From NCBI RefSeq assembly GCF_007859955.1, contig NZ_SJPR01000001.1:997590-1061589 (forward strand): 64,000 nt of DNA, read 5' to 3'. The notes under the pieces were generated by a model, which did no database searches, was not told the DNA's origin, and saw only the letters and a program-made list of their open reading frames with translations. Positions 49,115 to 61,370 of the stretch are shown one piece after another (positions within the stretch are counted from its first letter, which is position 1; each line of letters starts with the position of its first letter). The translations under genes and the position numbers were made by a program. This stretch comes from Botrimarina colliarenosi (GTDB lineage Bacteria > Planctomycetota > Planctomycetia > Pirellulales > Lacipirellulaceae).

Positions 49115-50095
49115 ATGATCGATCGTACGCGCCCGGTGTTTCTCTCCGGCCATCGTGGGATGGTTGGATCGGCGTTGGTGCGCCGCTTCGAAGCCGCCGG
49201 CTTCGAGCGGGTCCTCACCGCCACTCGCCGTGACATGGACCTCCGCGACCAGCACCAAGTCGACGCCTGGTTCGAAGAGAACCGTCCCGCCTACGTCGTC
49301 CACGCGGCCGGCACCGTCGGCGGCATTCACGCCAACCGCAGCCGCCCGGCCGACTTCCTCTACGACAACCTGATGATTCACGCGACGGTGCTCCACGCCG
49401 CGCACCGCACAGGCGTCGACAAGCTTCTTTACCTAGGGAGCAGCTGCATCTACCCGCGTGATTGCCCCCAGCCGATTCGTGAAGAGTATTTGCTGACCGG
49501 CCCGCTCGAGGCGACCAACGAGGCGTACGCCATCGCCAAGATCGCTGGGCTCAAGTCGTGCTCAGCGTACCGCCAGCAGCACGGCAGCAACTTCATCTCG
49601 GCGATGCCGACCAATCTCTACGGGACGAACGACAATTTCGACCTCGCCAACTCCCACGTGCTGCCGGCCCTGATCCGCAAGTTCCACGACTGCCGCTTGG
49701 CGGCCGAAGCGAGCGGCGCCCCGGGCGAGGTGACCGTCTGGGGGAGCGGCCGCCCGCGGCGTGAGTTCCTCCACGTCGACGACCTGGCCGACGCGTGTCT
49801 CTACCTGATGGATCACTACGACGGCGAATCGACGATCAACGTCGGCACGGGCGAGGACCTCACCATCGCCGATCTGGTCGACCTCGTCCGCCAGGCGGTC
49901 TACCCCGAGGCGACCGTGTCCTACGACGCCTCGATGCCCGACGGCACGCCCCGCAAGCTGCTCGACGTCTCCAAGTTGACGAGCCTGGGCTGGAAGGCGC
50001 AAACCGCGCTTTCTGCGGGCATCCCCGCGACCTATGCTTGGTTTCTTGACCACGTTGAAAACGCCGACGCCGTCCGCGGCGTGGCCGCCACCTGA
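49115..50095 (+). CDS. fcl: GDP-L-fucose synthase
   Basis: 326 residues. Extended [21 protein letters not shown] (NADP loop), [38 protein letters not shown] (Ser) and [15 protein letters not shown] (Tyr-x-x-x-Lys), with [20 protein letters not shown] downstream. It turns GDP-4-keto-6-deoxymannose into GDP-L-fucose. The enzyme making its substrate (gmd) is the next gene, at 50355. Full length compared with the family (about 320). ATG start at 49115. Confidence 0.93.
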   Translation: MIDRTRPVFLSGHRGMVGSALVRRFEAAGFERVLTATRRDMDLRDQHQVDAWFEENRPAYVVHAAGTVGGIHANRSRPADFLYDNLMIHATVLHAAHRTGVDKLLYLGSSCIYPRDCPQPIREEYLLTGPLEATNEAYAIAKIAGLKSCSAYRQQHGSNFISAMPTNLYGTNDNFDLANSHVLPALIRKFHDCRLAAEASGAPGEVTVWGSGRPRREFLHVDDLADACLYLMDHYDGESTINVGTGEDLTIADLVDLVRQAVYPEATVSYDASMPDGTPRKLLDVSKLTSLGWKAQTALSAGIPATYAWFLDHVENADAVRGVAAT

Positions 50096-50354
50096 TGGTG
50101 AATTGAAGAAAGGGGATGTCGGAGATAAGGGGAGATTAAAGGGATGGTGGCGACCGACGGTCGCCGGCTTCTGTATCCAGAACTCAGAATTCAGCAGCTT
50201 CCCGTCTTTTCTAATTCCTTAACCGACTTAGTTCTTTAGGCTTCCATCTGTCTTCGAGTCAACCTTTCGAACCGCCATCCCCCTGCCCCCACCCGTCCCC
50301 CCGTCTCCCTTCCTATAGCGTCCTTCTAATAGAAGCGTCCTACCGAGGTCCCTC

Positions 50355-51437
50355 ATGGCTCGCGATCCGAAGCAGAAAGTCGCCCTCATCACCGGCATCA
50401 CCGGCCAGGACGGCTCGTACCTCGCCGAGTTGCTCCTCGAGAAGGGCTACGAGGTCTGGGGCGTCATTCGCCGCAGCTCGTCCTTCAACACCGGTCGCAT
50501 CGACCACCTTTACGAAGACCCGCACGTCGAGGACCGCAAGCTCAAGCTCTGTTACGGCGACCTCGCCGACAGCTCGTCGCTGCAGCGGGTCCTCAGCCAG
50601 TCGCAGCCCGACGAGGTTTACAACCTCGGCGCCCAGTCGCACGTGAAGGTCTCGTTCGACATCCCCGAGTACACGGGCGACGTCACCGGCCTTGGCACCG
50701 CGCGTCTACTCGGCGCGATCTACGAACTCGGACTTCACAACTGCCGCTTCTACCAAGCCTCCAGCAGCGAGCTGTACGGCAAGGTGCTCGAGACGCCGCA
50801 GACCGAGTCCACCCCATTCTGGCCTCGCAGCCCCTACGCGGTCGCCAAGGCCTACGCCTTCCACATGACCCGCAATTACCGCGAGTCGTACGGCCTGTTC
50901 GCGGTCAACGGCATCCTCTTCAACCACGAGTCGCCCCGTCGCGGCGAGACGTTCGTCACGCGCAAGATCAGCCGCGCCGCGGCCCGCATCAAGGTTGGCC
51001 TGCAAGAGCGGCTCTACTTAGGAAATCTCGACGCCAAGCGTGACTGGGGCTTCGCCGGCGACTACGTCGAAGGGATGTGGCGGATGCTGCAGTCCGACAC
51101 GCCGGACGACTACGTCCTGGCGACCGGCGAGACGCATTCGGTCCGCGACTTCTGCGACTTCTGTTTCAACGACATCGGCCTGCCGCTCGAGTGGCGTGGC
51201 GAAGGCGTCGATGAAGTCGGCGTCGGTCCTGACGGCCAGGTCTTGGTGCAGGTCGACCCCAACTACTTCCGTCCCGCCGAGGTTGACTTGCTGTTGGGCG
51301 ACCCGTCGAAGGCGAAACGTGAGCTCGGCTGGGAGCCGACCGTGACGGTCGAAGAGCTCGCCCGCATGATGGTCGAGCACGACTTGGTGCTTGCCGGCAA
51401 AGAGGCCGCCTCCAGCAGCGCGAGCCCCGTGACGTGA
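50355..51437 (+). CDS. gmd: GDP-mannose 4,6-dehydratase
   Basis: 360 residues. Marks: [20 protein letters not shown] (nucleotide loop), [57 protein letters not shown] and [17 protein letters not shown] (Tyr/Lys), [20 protein letters not shown]. It makes GDP-4-keto-6-deoxymannose, feeding the neighbouring fucose synthase. Its stop region overlaps the next gene's GTG by 4 nt, so translation coupling is likely. Confidence 0.94.
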   Translation: MARDPKQKVALITGITGQDGSYLAELLLEKGYEVWGVIRRSSSFNTGRIDHLYEDPHVEDRKLKLCYGDLADSSSLQRVLSQSQPDEVYNLGAQSHVKVSFDIPEYTGDVTGLGTARLLGAIYELGLHNCRFYQASSSELYGKVLETPQTESTPFWPRSPYAVAKAYAFHMTRNYRESYGLFAVNGILFNHESPRRGETFVTRKISRAAARIKVGLQERLYLGNLDAKRDWGFAGDYVEGMWRMLQSDTPDDYVLATGETHSVRDFCDFCFNDIGLPLEWRGEGVDEVGVGPDGQVLVQVDPNYFRPAEVDLLLGDPSKAKRELGWEPTVTVEELARMMVEHDLVLAGKEAASSSASPVT

Positions 51438-52696
51438 GCCGCGAAGCGTCGTCGCTAGCCAAGCGTCCGCGTGTCCTGATCCTCAGCCAGGTCTACGTCC
51501 CCGACCCGACCGCTGTCGGCCAGTACCTGGCCGACGCGGCCGAGGCGCTTGTCGCGCGGGGTAATGACGTGCGTGTCATCACTTCGGCGCGCGGCTTCGA
51601 CGATCCGACGCAGAAGTACCCGCTCCGCGAGACGCTGGGCGGCGTCGAGATCGTGCGGATGCCCTTCGCATCGTTTGGCAAGAAGACGATCGCCCACCGG
51701 TTGGCCGGGATGGTGGTCTTCCTTGCGCAGGCGCTCGTGCGGGGGCTCTTCACGCCGCGACTCGGCGCAATTCTGGTCAGCACGTCGCCGCCGCTGGCGT
51801 CGTTCGTGGCGGTGATTATCGGCTTCGTGCGACGGGCCCCCATCACCTACTGGGCGATGGACCTCAACCCCGATCAGATGATCCAGCTCGGCAGGATCAA
51901 GGAGACGGCGCTCTCGGCGCGCGTCTTCGACTGGTTCAACCGACGCATCTTGCGGAACGCCGCCCACATCGTCGCGCTCGATCGCTTTATGGGCGAGCGG
52001 CTCTGCCGCAAGCACGACGTCTCCGACAAGCTGACGGTGATGCCCCCCTGGCCGCACGCCGAGCACGACGGCGGCGTCCCCCACGACGAGAACCCCTTCC
52101 GCCGTGAGCACGGACTCGAAGGCAAGTTCGTCGTTATGTACAGCGGCAACCATGCGCTCACCAATCCGATCGAGACGCTCCTCGACGCGGCCGTGCGGAT
52201 GCAGGACCGCGAGGACCTGGTCTTCATGTTCATCGGCGGCGGCGTGCGGAAGAAGTCGGTCGAAGCGACGATCGCCCAGCACAAGCCGACGAACCTGATC
52301 AGCCTGCCGTACCAGCCGCTCGAGTCGATCCGCTGCTCGCTGTCGGCGGCCGACGTCCACCTGGTGACGCTGGGCGACGCGGTCGTTGGCTGCGTCCATC
52401 CCTGCAAGGTGTACGGCGCGCTGGCGCTCGGACGGCCGATCCTCTACGCCGGCCCGTGGCCGAGCCATGTCACCGACCTGTTGAGCGAAGACGACCCGGC
52501 CGCGCGGATCGGGTGGAGCGTCGAGCACGGCGACGTGGACGGCGCCATCCGCGTGATTGACGAGATCCGCGCCCTGCCGCCGGCAGAACTCGCCGCCATG
52601 GGCGAGCGGGCCGCGGCCTTGGTGCGAGAGCGGTTCGACACCGGGCGGATGATTAACCAGTTCTGCGACACCATGGATGCGACGATTAAGAAGTAG
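51434..52696 (+). CDS. Glycosyltransferase family 4 (WcaI-like)
   Basis: 420 residues, GTG start overlapping the gmd stop (GTGA). GT-B fold: [20 protein letters not shown] in the N-terminal half and [60 protein letters not shown] in the C-terminal half, with the donor-site Glu/His region ([20 protein letters not shown]). It likely adds fucose or another sugar to the exopolysaccharide repeat unit; donor and acceptor are inferred from the neighbourhood only. Confidence 0.83.
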   Translation: MSREASSLAKRPRVLILSQVYVPDPTAVGQYLADAAEALVARGNDVRVITSARGFDDPTQKYPLRETLGGVEIVRMPFASFGKKTIAHRLAGMVVFLAQALVRGLFTPRLGAILVSTSPPLASFVAVIIGFVRRAPITYWAMDLNPDQMIQLGRIKETALSARVFDWFNRRILRNAAHIVALDRFMGERLCRKHDVSDKLTVMPPWPHAEHDGGVPHDENPFRREHGLEGKFVVMYSGNHALTNPIETLLDAAVRMQDREDLVFMFIGGGVRKKSVEATIAQHKPTNLISLPYQPLESIRCSLSAADVHLVTLGDAVVGCVHPCKVYGALALGRPILYAGPWPSHVTDLLSEDDPAARIGWSVEHGDVDGAIRVIDEIRALPPAELAAMGERAAALVRERFDTGRMINQFCDTMDATIKK

Positions 52697-52751
52697 CAGC
52701 GAGACATCGTAGGCGCTCCTGGCGTCTTGGCGGTTCCTGTACAATCGCCCC

Positions 52752-53696
52752 ATGGACGCACTCCATTGGCGGATCGGCATCGACGAAGCGGGCTACGGCC
52801 CGAACCTGGGGCCGCTGGTGGTCGCCGCGACGGCGTGGCGGACGCTTTCAAAGGACGACCTCTACGAGAGTCTTGTCGACGCGGTCACGCCGACGACGCC
52901 GCGTGGCGACGAACGCCTTTTCATCGCGGATTCGAAGGCTGTTTACGCCCCCAAAGCGGGTCTAGCGCAGCTCGAGCGGGCTGTCTACGCCGCCTTTGGC
53001 CAGCCGCATTGTTGGAAGGAACTCATTACCTGTCTGGGCGCCGACCCTAACAAAGAAATGGCCAAAGCGCCGTGGCGGGAGGGATTCGACCCGCCGCTGC
53101 CGTGCCACGCCGATCCGACCGACATCGCCGCTGGCGCCCGGCGGCTGCGCGAAGTCAGCGAGTACGCCGGGGTCGCGACGCCGCGGGCCGCCGCCCGACT
53201 CATTTTCCCGTCCGAGTTCAACCGCCTCGTCGCCGAGCACGGCACGAAGGGCGCCGCGCTGTCGCACGTCTCGATCGGCCTGGCGCGGCGGCTCTACGAC
53301 ATGGTTATCGAGGAGGGCGTCTCCTGTGCGTTCACCTTCGACAAGCACGGCGGCCGCAACCGCTACGGACCTCTGCTGCAGCAGCACTTCCCCGACAGCT
53401 GCGTCGAGACGCTCGACGAGGCCCGTCCGGTCAGCCGCTACCGCAGCGGCAACGGCCTGACGTTCGCCTTCCGCACCAACGGCGAGACCGAGCTGCCGGT
53501 CGCCCTGGCGTCGATGACGGCGAAGTTGCTCCGCGAACTGGCGATGCGGGGACTCAACGCCTTCTGGACGGCGCACATCCCCGGCCTCAAACCGACGGCC
53601 GGTTATCCCGTCGACGCGAAGCGCTACAAGCAAGCGATCGCGGCGAAGCAGGCGGAACTGGGCATCGAAGACCACCTTCTCTGGCGCGAGCGGTAA
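52752..53696 (+). CDS. Divergent RNase HII-like protein
   Basis: 314 residues. The N-terminus RIGIDEAGYGPNLGPLVVAA resembles the DEAGRGPLAGPVV signature of RNase HII; Asp11 and Glu12 are kept, but the usual Arg or Lys is Tyr15. LFIADSKAVYAPKAG corresponds to the DSK motif, FDKHGGRNRYGPLLQ holds a possible third acidic residue, and ALASMTAKLLRELAMRGL with TAGYPVDAKRY resembles the C-terminal helices. About 100 residues longer than E. coli RnhB because of inserts (about 85-150 and 215-250). It may cut RNA-DNA hybrids, or have a new role. A SixA-like gene follows after 2 nt. Confidence 0.62.
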   Translation: MDALHWRIGIDEAGYGPNLGPLVVAATAWRTLSKDDLYESLVDAVTPTTPRGDERLFIADSKAVYAPKAGLAQLERAVYAAFGQPHCWKELITCLGADPNKEMAKAPWREGFDPPLPCHADPTDIAAGARRLREVSEYAGVATPRAAARLIFPSEFNRLVAEHGTKGAALSHVSIGLARRLYDMVIEEGVSCAFTFDKHGGRNRYGPLLQQHFPDSCVETLDEARPVSRYRSGNGLTFAFRTNGETELPVALASMTAKLLRELAMRGLNAFWTAHIPGLKPTAGYPVDAKRYKQAIAAKQAELGIEDHLLWRER

Positions 53697-53698
53697 CC

Positions 53699-54184
53699 AT
53701 GATTGTCTACCTCGCCCGCCACGCCTGGGCCGGTCACTACGGCGACCCCGCTTGGCCCGACGACTCGCAGCGGCCGTTGACTGACGAAGGGATCGAACGC
53801 TACCGGCGGATGGTCGAGCGGCTCGTCGAGGGGGGCTTCGCCCCCGAACGGATCGCTACGAGCCCGTATGTCCGTTGTGTCCAGACCGCCGAGTTGCTCG
53901 CCGAGGCAACGGGCGCGCCGATCGAGTCGTTTGCGGAACTCGCCCCGGGGGCCACGTCGATCCCGCTCTTGCGTTGGTGCGAGATCGCCAGTTCGGAGCG
54001 GGTCTGTCTCGTAGGCCACAACCCCGACTTGGAGTCGATCTCCGCAAGTTGGCTTGGTGACGACGACGCCTCGATCCGCTTTGCGAAGGGAGCCGTCGCC
54101 GCCGTCCGCTTCGATGTCCCGCCTCCCGAGCCGGGCGATGGGACGCTCCTCTGGCACGCGACGGCCAAGCTGCTCGGCGTCTGA
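53699..54184 (+). CDS. SixA-like histidine phosphatase
   Basis: 161 residues from the ATG at 53699, 2 nt after the previous stop. The catalytic His is in MIVYLARHAWAGHYGDPAWP (RHA as in SixA), the second Arg is in ATSPYVRCVQTAELLAEATG and the distal His in VCLVGHNPDLESISASW. Members remove phosphate from phospho-His domains or small molecules. Start: the frame is open well upstream, but that part overlaps the previous gene in another frame. Confidence 0.83.
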   Translation: MIVYLARHAWAGHYGDPAWPDDSQRPLTDEGIERYRRMVERLVEGGFAPERIATSPYVRCVQTAELLAEATGAPIESFAELAPGATSIPLLRWCEIASSERVCLVGHNPDLESISASWLGDDDASIRFAKGAVAAVRFDVPPPEPGDGTLLWHATAKLLGV

Positions 54185-54191
54185 CGACAGC

Positions 54192-54233
54192 GGCGCCAGC
54201 GTCGGGGCGCCAGCATGGGGGCGTCAGCCGGTC
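54192..54233. repeat. Three tandem 14-bp repeats before scpB
   Basis: ggcgccagcgtcgg (54192-54205), ggcgccagcatggg (54206-54219) and ggcgtcagccggtc (54220-54233). They start 8 nt after the sixA-like stop. Confidence 0.6.
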
Positions 54234-54270
54234 TTCCGGCGCCGCGCGCCCCCGGCTACCGTTCCGTCCG

Positions 54271-54912
54271 ATGAACGAACAAGACGCCAACGACGAGGGA
54301 CCCGTAACGCTGCCGATGTCACGGCTGCGCGCGGCGTTCGAGCGGATGCTCGACAAGCCGAGCAACGCGTCGCCGGCGCCCGATCCCGACGCCGTGACCC
54401 CCGAAGGGATCGTCGAGGCGGTGCTGTTCGTCGGCCGCTCGGACGACGCCCCGATCTCTGCCGAGGCGATCGCCGCGGTGATCCGCGACGTCTCGGCAGC
54501 CGACGTCGACACCCTCATCGAGCGGCTCGACCAACACTACGACGAAGACCACGCCGCTTGCCGCGTCGAGCGGTCGCCGGCAGGCTACCGATTGGTGCTC
54601 GCCGAGGCGTTCGCCGACGCGCCCGACCGCCTCGGCGGACGCGTCCGGGCGTCGCGACTCTCGCCGGCGGCGCTGGAGTGCCTTTCGGTGATTGCTTATC
54701 GGCAGCCGATCGCCGTTGCGGCGATCGACGCCCTCCGTGGGGGGGCGAGCGGCCCGACGTTGCGGCAACTCGTACGCCGTGACCTTGTCCGCTGCGACGA
54801 GCCGTCGGAAGGCGATGAGGGGCCCCGCTACGCCACCACGGACCGCTTTCTACAGCTGCTGGGCCTGTCGAGCCTCCAGCAATTGCCGCGCGTTGAGGAA
54901 CTCGACGACTGA
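54271..54912 (+). CDS. scpB: Segregation and condensation protein B
   Basis: 213 residues. ScpB marks: GIVEAVLFVGRSDDAPISAE, IERLDQHYDEDHAACRVERS, SRLSPAALECLSVIAYRQPI (the family signature), LRQLVRRDLVRCDEP and YATTDRFLQLLGLSSLQQLP. It works with ScpA and SMC in chromosome organisation. The N-terminal 50 residues are a Pro/Ala/Asp-rich extension. No scpA is next to it. Confidence 0.9.
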   Translation: MNEQDANDEGPVTLPMSRLRAAFERMLDKPSNASPAPDPDAVTPEGIVEAVLFVGRSDDAPISAEAIAAVIRDVSAADVDTLIERLDQHYDEDHAACRVERSPAGYRLVLAEAFADAPDRLGGRVRASRLSPAALECLSVIAYRQPIAVAAIDALRGGASGPTLRQLVRRDLVRCDEPSEGDEGPRYATTDRFLQLLGLSSLQQLPRVEELDD

Positions 54913-55076
54913 CCAGGACCCTTCGCTTGGGGGTGGAGCGGTACGGATTGCCGCACGCCGGGGGTTGCTTCGAAGCGTCCCGCATGACAAAACCGTGAGG
55001 CAGTTTCCAGGGGCCCGTCCGAAGACGTGGCCCCCTTGCCGTTAGGGGCCGGCCGCTCGAGCGTCGCCGGGTCCCC

Positions 55077-55121
55077 TTCGCCGAAGGTCGATTCGCCGAA
55101 GTTCCTGTCGCCGAGGTCTTG
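55077..55121. repeat. Three tandem 15-bp repeats before rpe
   Basis: ttcgccgaaggtcga, ttcgccgaagttcct and gtcgccgaggtcttg follow directly at 55077-55091, 55092-55106 and 55107-55121; the ATG of rpe is at 55127. Confidence 0.65.
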
Positions 55122-55126
55122 CCGCG

Positions 55127-55852
55127 ATGCCCGGGCCGCTCAACGCCGGCGAACTCCGTCAGCTGACGCTCCGCGGCGGCGTGGCGATCGCGCCGTCGGT
55201 GCTGGCGTGTGACTTCGCCCGACTCGGGGAAGAGATCGCCGCAGTCGAGGCGGCCGGCGCCACGGTGCTGCACCTCGACATCATGGACGGCCACTTCGTC
55301 CCGAACCTGTCGATCGGCGTTCCCGTGGTGCGGGCCATCCGCCGCATCACCGACTTGCCGCTCGACGTGCACCTGATGCTCGACAACCCGGCCGACTATG
55401 TCGAGCCGTTCCGCAAGGCGGGCGCCGACATCCTGACGGTCCACGCCGAGGTGCTCGACGACCCGCGGCCGCTGCTCGACCGCATCCGGTCGCTCGGCGC
55501 CGCCGCAGGGTTGTCGATCAACCCGCCGACGCCGATCGAACAGATCGAGCCGGTCCTCGACGCGGCCGATCTGGTGCTCGTCATGAGCGTCATGCCGGGC
55601 TTCGGCGGCCAAGCCTTCAATCCCGTTGCGCTCGACAAGCTCCGCTGGCTGCGGGACCATCCCCGCTGTAGCGCGGTTCTCGAGGTCGATGGCGGCGTCA
55701 ACGACGAGACGGTCGCCGCCTGCACCGAAGCGGGCGCTGAGCTGCTGGTGGCGGGCACCGCGGTGTTCGGCGCCGAGGACGGCTCTTCGGACTACACCCA
55801 GCGGATGAGCACGCTCACGAAGTTGGCGGAAGCCGGCTGTCGCGGGGCGTGA
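55127..55852 (+). CDS. rpe: Ribulose-phosphate 3-epimerase
   Basis: 241 residues. TIM barrel with IAPSVLACDFARLGEEIAAV, TVLHLDIMDGHFVPNLSIGV (metal His/Asp), LDVHLMLDNPADYVEPFRKA, VLVMSVMPGFGGQAFNPVAL and LEVDGGVNDETVAACTEAGA; all metal and phosphate positions look intact. It interconverts ribulose- and xylulose-5-phosphate. The N-terminal 17 residues precede the normal start of the family. The pseudo-phosphatase gene follows 25 nt later. Confidence 0.92.
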   Translation: MPGPLNAGELRQLTLRGGVAIAPSVLACDFARLGEEIAAVEAAGATVLHLDIMDGHFVPNLSIGVPVVRAIRRITDLPLDVHLMLDNPADYVEPFRKAGADILTVHAEVLDDPRPLLDRIRSLGAAAGLSINPPTPIEQIEPVLDAADLVLVMSVMPGFGGQAFNPVALDKLRWLRDHPRCSAVLEVDGGVNDETVAACTEAGAELLVAGTAVFGAEDGSSDYTQRMSTLTKLAEAGCRGA

Positions 55853-55877
55853 ATCCGTTCCTTCTGAGATCCTTGTG

Positions 55878-56477
55878 ATGCTCAAGTTTCTGCTAGTCCG
55901 TCCGGGCGCGACCGAGTTCGACCAACAGGGTCGGATCCAGGGGACGCTCGACATCCCGCTGTGCGAAGACGGCCGCCGTCAGACCGAGGAAGCGATCGTC
56001 GGCGTCGCCGCCGAGAACCCGACCGCCGTCTACACGTCGCCGTGCCAGTCGGCGCGCGAGGCGGGCAAGATGATCGCCGAGGCGGTCGGCGCCCAGAACA
56101 ACACAACGGTGAAGTCCAAGCCGCTCGAGAAGATGGTGAACCTCAACCACGGGTTGTGGCAGGGGATGCTCGTCGAAGAGGTCCGCACCAAGCAGCCCAA
56201 GGTCTACCGCCAGTGGCAGGACCAGCCGCACACGGTCTGCCCTCCGGGGGGCGAGACACTGCTGCAGGCCAAGGCCCGCGTCGGTGAGGCGCTCCGCAAA
56301 TTGCTTAAGAAGCACAAGGAAGGGACCATCGCCCTGGTCGCGCCCGAGCCGTTGGCGAGCGTCGTGCGGCACGTGCTCCACCACGACGAGGTGACCGGCC
56401 TCTGGAAGGGCTCGGAGCGTTGTGGCCTGTGGGAGGCGATCGAAGTCGTCGAAGAACTGCCGACCGGTGTGGCGTGA
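55878..56477 (+). CDS. Histidine-phosphatase-fold protein lacking catalytic residues
   Basis: 199 residues from the ATG at 55878 (GTG at 55875 also possible). It aligns along its length with the phosphoglycerate mutase/phosphatase family: FLLVRPGATEFDQQGRIQGT, PLCEDGRRQTEEAI, VYTSPCQSAREAGKMI, VCPPGGETLLQAKARV and IALVAPEPLASVVRHVLHH. The catalytic His9 of the RHG motif is Pro (RPG). The Arg expected after TSP is Ser58, the catalytic Glu near 89 is Asn, and the distal His (usually SHG) is in VAPEP, replaced by Pro156. Only Arg8 remains. So it is not expected to be a phosphatase; a binding or regulatory role is inferred. The frame is intact and the fold motifs are kept, arguing against a decayed gene. 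Confidence 0.85.
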   Translation: MLKFLLVRPGATEFDQQGRIQGTLDIPLCEDGRRQTEEAIVGVAAENPTAVYTSPCQSAREAGKMIAEAVGAQNNTTVKSKPLEKMVNLNHGLWQGMLVEEVRTKQPKVYRQWQDQPHTVCPPGGETLLQAKARVGEALRKLLKKHKEGTIALVAPEPLASVVRHVLHHDEVTGLWKGSERCGLWEAIEVVEELPTGVA

Positions 56478-56689
56478 AGCGTGCTTGGCGAGCGGGGCGA
56501 GGCCGCTATCGCCAACAGATGAAGGGTTCTCAGCGCCCGGTAGCCTGCCTTAACGGCGCCCGAGAATAGCGCCCGCCGCTCAAGGTCCGCTCTTGCGCTT
56601 TGGTGGCTGTATGCATTGGGCGCATTCCTACCATCTGGTCGATGCATTGGTCGGGTCATAGGCTAAGCCCCTATAGTTGAGATCCTTGT

Positions 56690-56705
56690 CCGACGCTTGC
56701 GTCGG
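56690..56705. other. Short hairpin in the katG leader
   Basis: ccgacgc-tt-gcgtcgg is a 7-bp perfect stem, 41 nt before the katG ATG. A second one (ataggc/gcccctat) is just upstream. Could be a regulatory leader or operator; no OxyR or Fur site was recognised. Confidence 0.35.
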
Positions 56706-56710
56706 CCTGA

Positions 56711-59068
<2,358 letters not shown>

Positions 59069-59113
59069 GCGCCCGGCATTCCGACGGCGGCGGCGCGGGG
59101 TTAGGCTCTTTCG

Positions 59114-60004
59114 GTGCCGTACCTCGCCCTGCTCGCCGGTTGCCTCGCCTGTTCGACCTCGGTCCTGTGGATCAAGCTGTCGCACGTCGACCCGGTGCTG
59201 CTCACCGGACTGCGGCTGGCGATCGCCGCGACGGCCTTGGCGCCGTGGGCGGTGCGCGACTGGCGGCGGCATCGGGCCGAACTCAATTGGACCCACCTGC
59301 GTGACTCGGCCCTCCCCGGGTTGGTGCTGGCGGTCCATTTTTTCAGTTGGATCTACGGTGCGCGGCTGACGCTCGCCACCAACGGGTCGCTGATCGTCAA
59401 CTTGACGCCCATCGCCACGCCGTTCCTGCTGGCGGCGTTGTCGAGCGAGCGGGTGACACGGCGCGAGGTGATCGCCACGCTGTTGGCCGCCACAGGCCTG
59501 CTGATCTTGTTCGTCACCGACTTCCGGTTGTCGGCCGAGACGTTCTACGGCGACGTCGTCTGCCTCGGGTCGATGGTGCTGTTTGCGCTCTACCTGGTGC
59601 TGGGACGCAAGTTTCGCCATCACCCGACGACGATGCTGTACGTGACGCCGCTCTACGCGATCGCCGCGGCGGCGTCGTTCGGCGTCGCGGCACTGGTTGG
59701 CAGCCCCTGGCCGACCGACTGGCGCGCCGAGGCGCCGTGGGTGCTGCTGTTGGCGTTGCTGCCGACCATCATCGGCCACTCGCTGCTCAACCGCGCGATG
59801 CGACAGATGCGTGGCCAGGTCGTGGCGGTGGTGAACATGTCACAGTTCGTCTTCGCCGGGATGTTCGCTTGGATGGCGCTCGGCGAACGTCCCCACGCGG
59901 CGTTCTACCCGGCGGCCTTCTTGGTCGTCGCCGCGGGCGTGGTCGCTGCCGGGGCCGGGTGGCGGTGGCGACGATCCGCGCGGGCGGTCAGCGACGCGAC
60001 GTAG
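59114..60004 (+). CDS. EamA/DMT family transporter
   Basis: 296 residues, GTG start (MPYLALLAGCLACSTSVLWI). Ten membrane helices in two EamA halves, e.g. LLTGLRLAIAATALAPWAVR, NGSLIVNLTPIATPFLLAAL, LPTIIGHSLLNRAMRQMRGQ and VNMSQFVFAGMFAWMALGER. Members move metabolites or drugs; substrate unknown. The gene is 45 nt after katG and may be read through from it. Confidence 0.83.
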   Translation: MPYLALLAGCLACSTSVLWIKLSHVDPVLLTGLRLAIAATALAPWAVRDWRRHRAELNWTHLRDSALPGLVLAVHFFSWIYGARLTLATNGSLIVNLTPIATPFLLAALSSERVTRREVIATLLAATGLLILFVTDFRLSAETFYGDVVCLGSMVLFALYLVLGRKFRHHPTTMLYVTPLYAIAAAASFGVAALVGSPWPTDWRAEAPWVLLLALLPTIIGHSLLNRAMRQMRGQVVAVVNMSQFVFAGMFAWMALGERPHAAFYPAAFLVVAAGVVAAGAGWRWRRSARAVSDAT

Positions 60005-60071
60005 TTAATTTGGCAAGCTTAGTGCGAAACACCTACGGAACGTTTGGTGATTTGGAACTAAGCTGTGCGGC

Positions 60072-61370
60072 ATGCCGCACCTGCCTGCACCGCCTGCGAC
60101 CGCACGTCGTCGTGACGTCACCCTGACCTACGCCAACGCGTTGACGTGGGCGTTGGGCAACGGTTTGGTGTCGACGACGTTGGTGGTTTACCTCGCGCTC
60201 GACCTGGGCGCCGAGGGGGTCGCGGTCGCGTGGCTGCTCGCGGCGCCCCGCTTCGCGGGGACGCTCCGAGTGATCGCGCCGGCGGCGATCGCGGCCGGCG
60301 CGCGGCGTGGCTGGGGCCGCAAGCCGGTGTGCCTCGCGGCGTTTGCGGCGAGTGGCGTCGTGCTTTCGCTGGTGCCGCTCGTCGCCTGGGGCCATTCGGG
60401 GGCGGCCGTCGGCGACCGGCCCGCCCTGCGGATCGGCGTGTTGGTTGCCGCTTGGTGCGTTTACCACCTGCTGGAGTACCTCGGCGGCGTCGCGCTCTGG
60501 AGTTGGCTGGGGGACCTCTACCCACGCCGGCTGCGGAGCCGCTTGCTGGGAGGACGCGAGCGCTGGCTGACGCTCGGCCGTGTCGTTGGGATCGGCGTGA
60601 GCGTGGTGCTGGCCGCTCTCTGGAGGGTCGTGCTGCCCGACGCGACGCGTTGGGCGCCTCTCGCCGCGTCCGCCACGGTCGGAACCGTGCTGATGCTGGC
60701 GGCGCTCGTCCCGCTCGCGCTGACCACCGCACTGGCGACACGGCCCAGCGCCACGCCGATGGCGCCTTGGGAGACGCTCTGCCAAGCGATCCGCGAACGG
60801 CCCTACCGCCGGCTGCTGACGTTCAGCTGCTGGTTCGGCTTCGCCAACGGCCTGACCGCCACGGCGCAAGGGATGTACCCCAAGGCGATCGGCGTCGACT
60901 ACGAACGCCTGCAGGCGTACCGCATCGGGATGGGGTCGGGCCAGTCGGCGATCGCCCCTTGGTGCGGCCGGATGGTCGCCCGCTACGGGGCGAAACGGGT
61001 GATGCTGCCGGCGCAGTTGATCGTGGCGACCGGGCCGTTGTGGTTCTGGTTCGCAACGCCGGAGAGCGCGTGGCTCGTCGGCGTGGCGTACGCGGTGTGG
61101 ATCGCCTACGCCGGTCTCAACGTCGGTCTCGACACCCTCAAACTCGGCCTCGCCGACCCACGGAACAACGCCCCGTACCTGGCCGTCTACCACGCCGCGA
61201 GCGACCTCGTGAACGGCGTCACTGTGCTGCTGGGGGGCCTATTGTACGACACCCTCAAGGAGAGTGACGCGGACGCGATGCGAGTGTTCGGCGCGCTGTT
61301 CTTGGCGGGTTGGGTATGCCGGACGCTCGCGGCGCCGTTGATTATGCGTCTGGACGAACGGGGCGTTTAA
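60072..61370 (+). CDS. Major facilitator superfamily transporter
   Basis: 432 residues with about 12 membrane segments (TYANALTWALGNGLVSTTLV, LIVATGPLWFWFATPESAWL, GVTVLLGGLLYDTLKESDAD). The loop after helix 2 (AGARRGWGRKPVCLAAFAAS) is the MFS G-x-x-x-D-R-x-G-R-K/R type, though less typical. Cargo is unknown. Starts MPHLPAPPATARRRDVTLTY. It lies 67 nt after the DMT transporter, same strand. Confidence 0.8.
   Translation: MPHLPAPPATARRRDVTLTYANALTWALGNGLVSTTLVVYLALDLGAEGVAVAWLLAAPRFAGTLRVIAPAAIAAGARRGWGRKPVCLAAFAASGVVLSLVPLVAWGHSGAAVGDRPALRIGVLVAAWCVYHLLEYLGGVALWSWLGDLYPRRLRSRLLGGRERWLTLGRVVGIGVSVVLAALWRVVLPDATRWAPLAASATVGTVLMLAALVPLALTTALATRPSATPMAPWETLCQAIRERPYRRLLTFSCWFGFANGLTATAQGMYPKAIGVDYERLQAYRIGMGSGQSAIAPWCGRMVARYGAKRVMLPAQLIVATGPLWFWFATPESAWLVGVAYAVWIAYAGLNVGLDTLKLGLADPRNNAPYLAVYHAASDLVNGVTVLLGGLLYDTLKESDADAMRVFGALFLAGWVCRTLAAPLIMRLDERGV

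Noticed and set aside
53072..53698. Upstream extension of the SixA-like gene
   Set aside because: It overlaps the RNase HII-like gene in another frame; the catalytic RHA motif starts at 53699.
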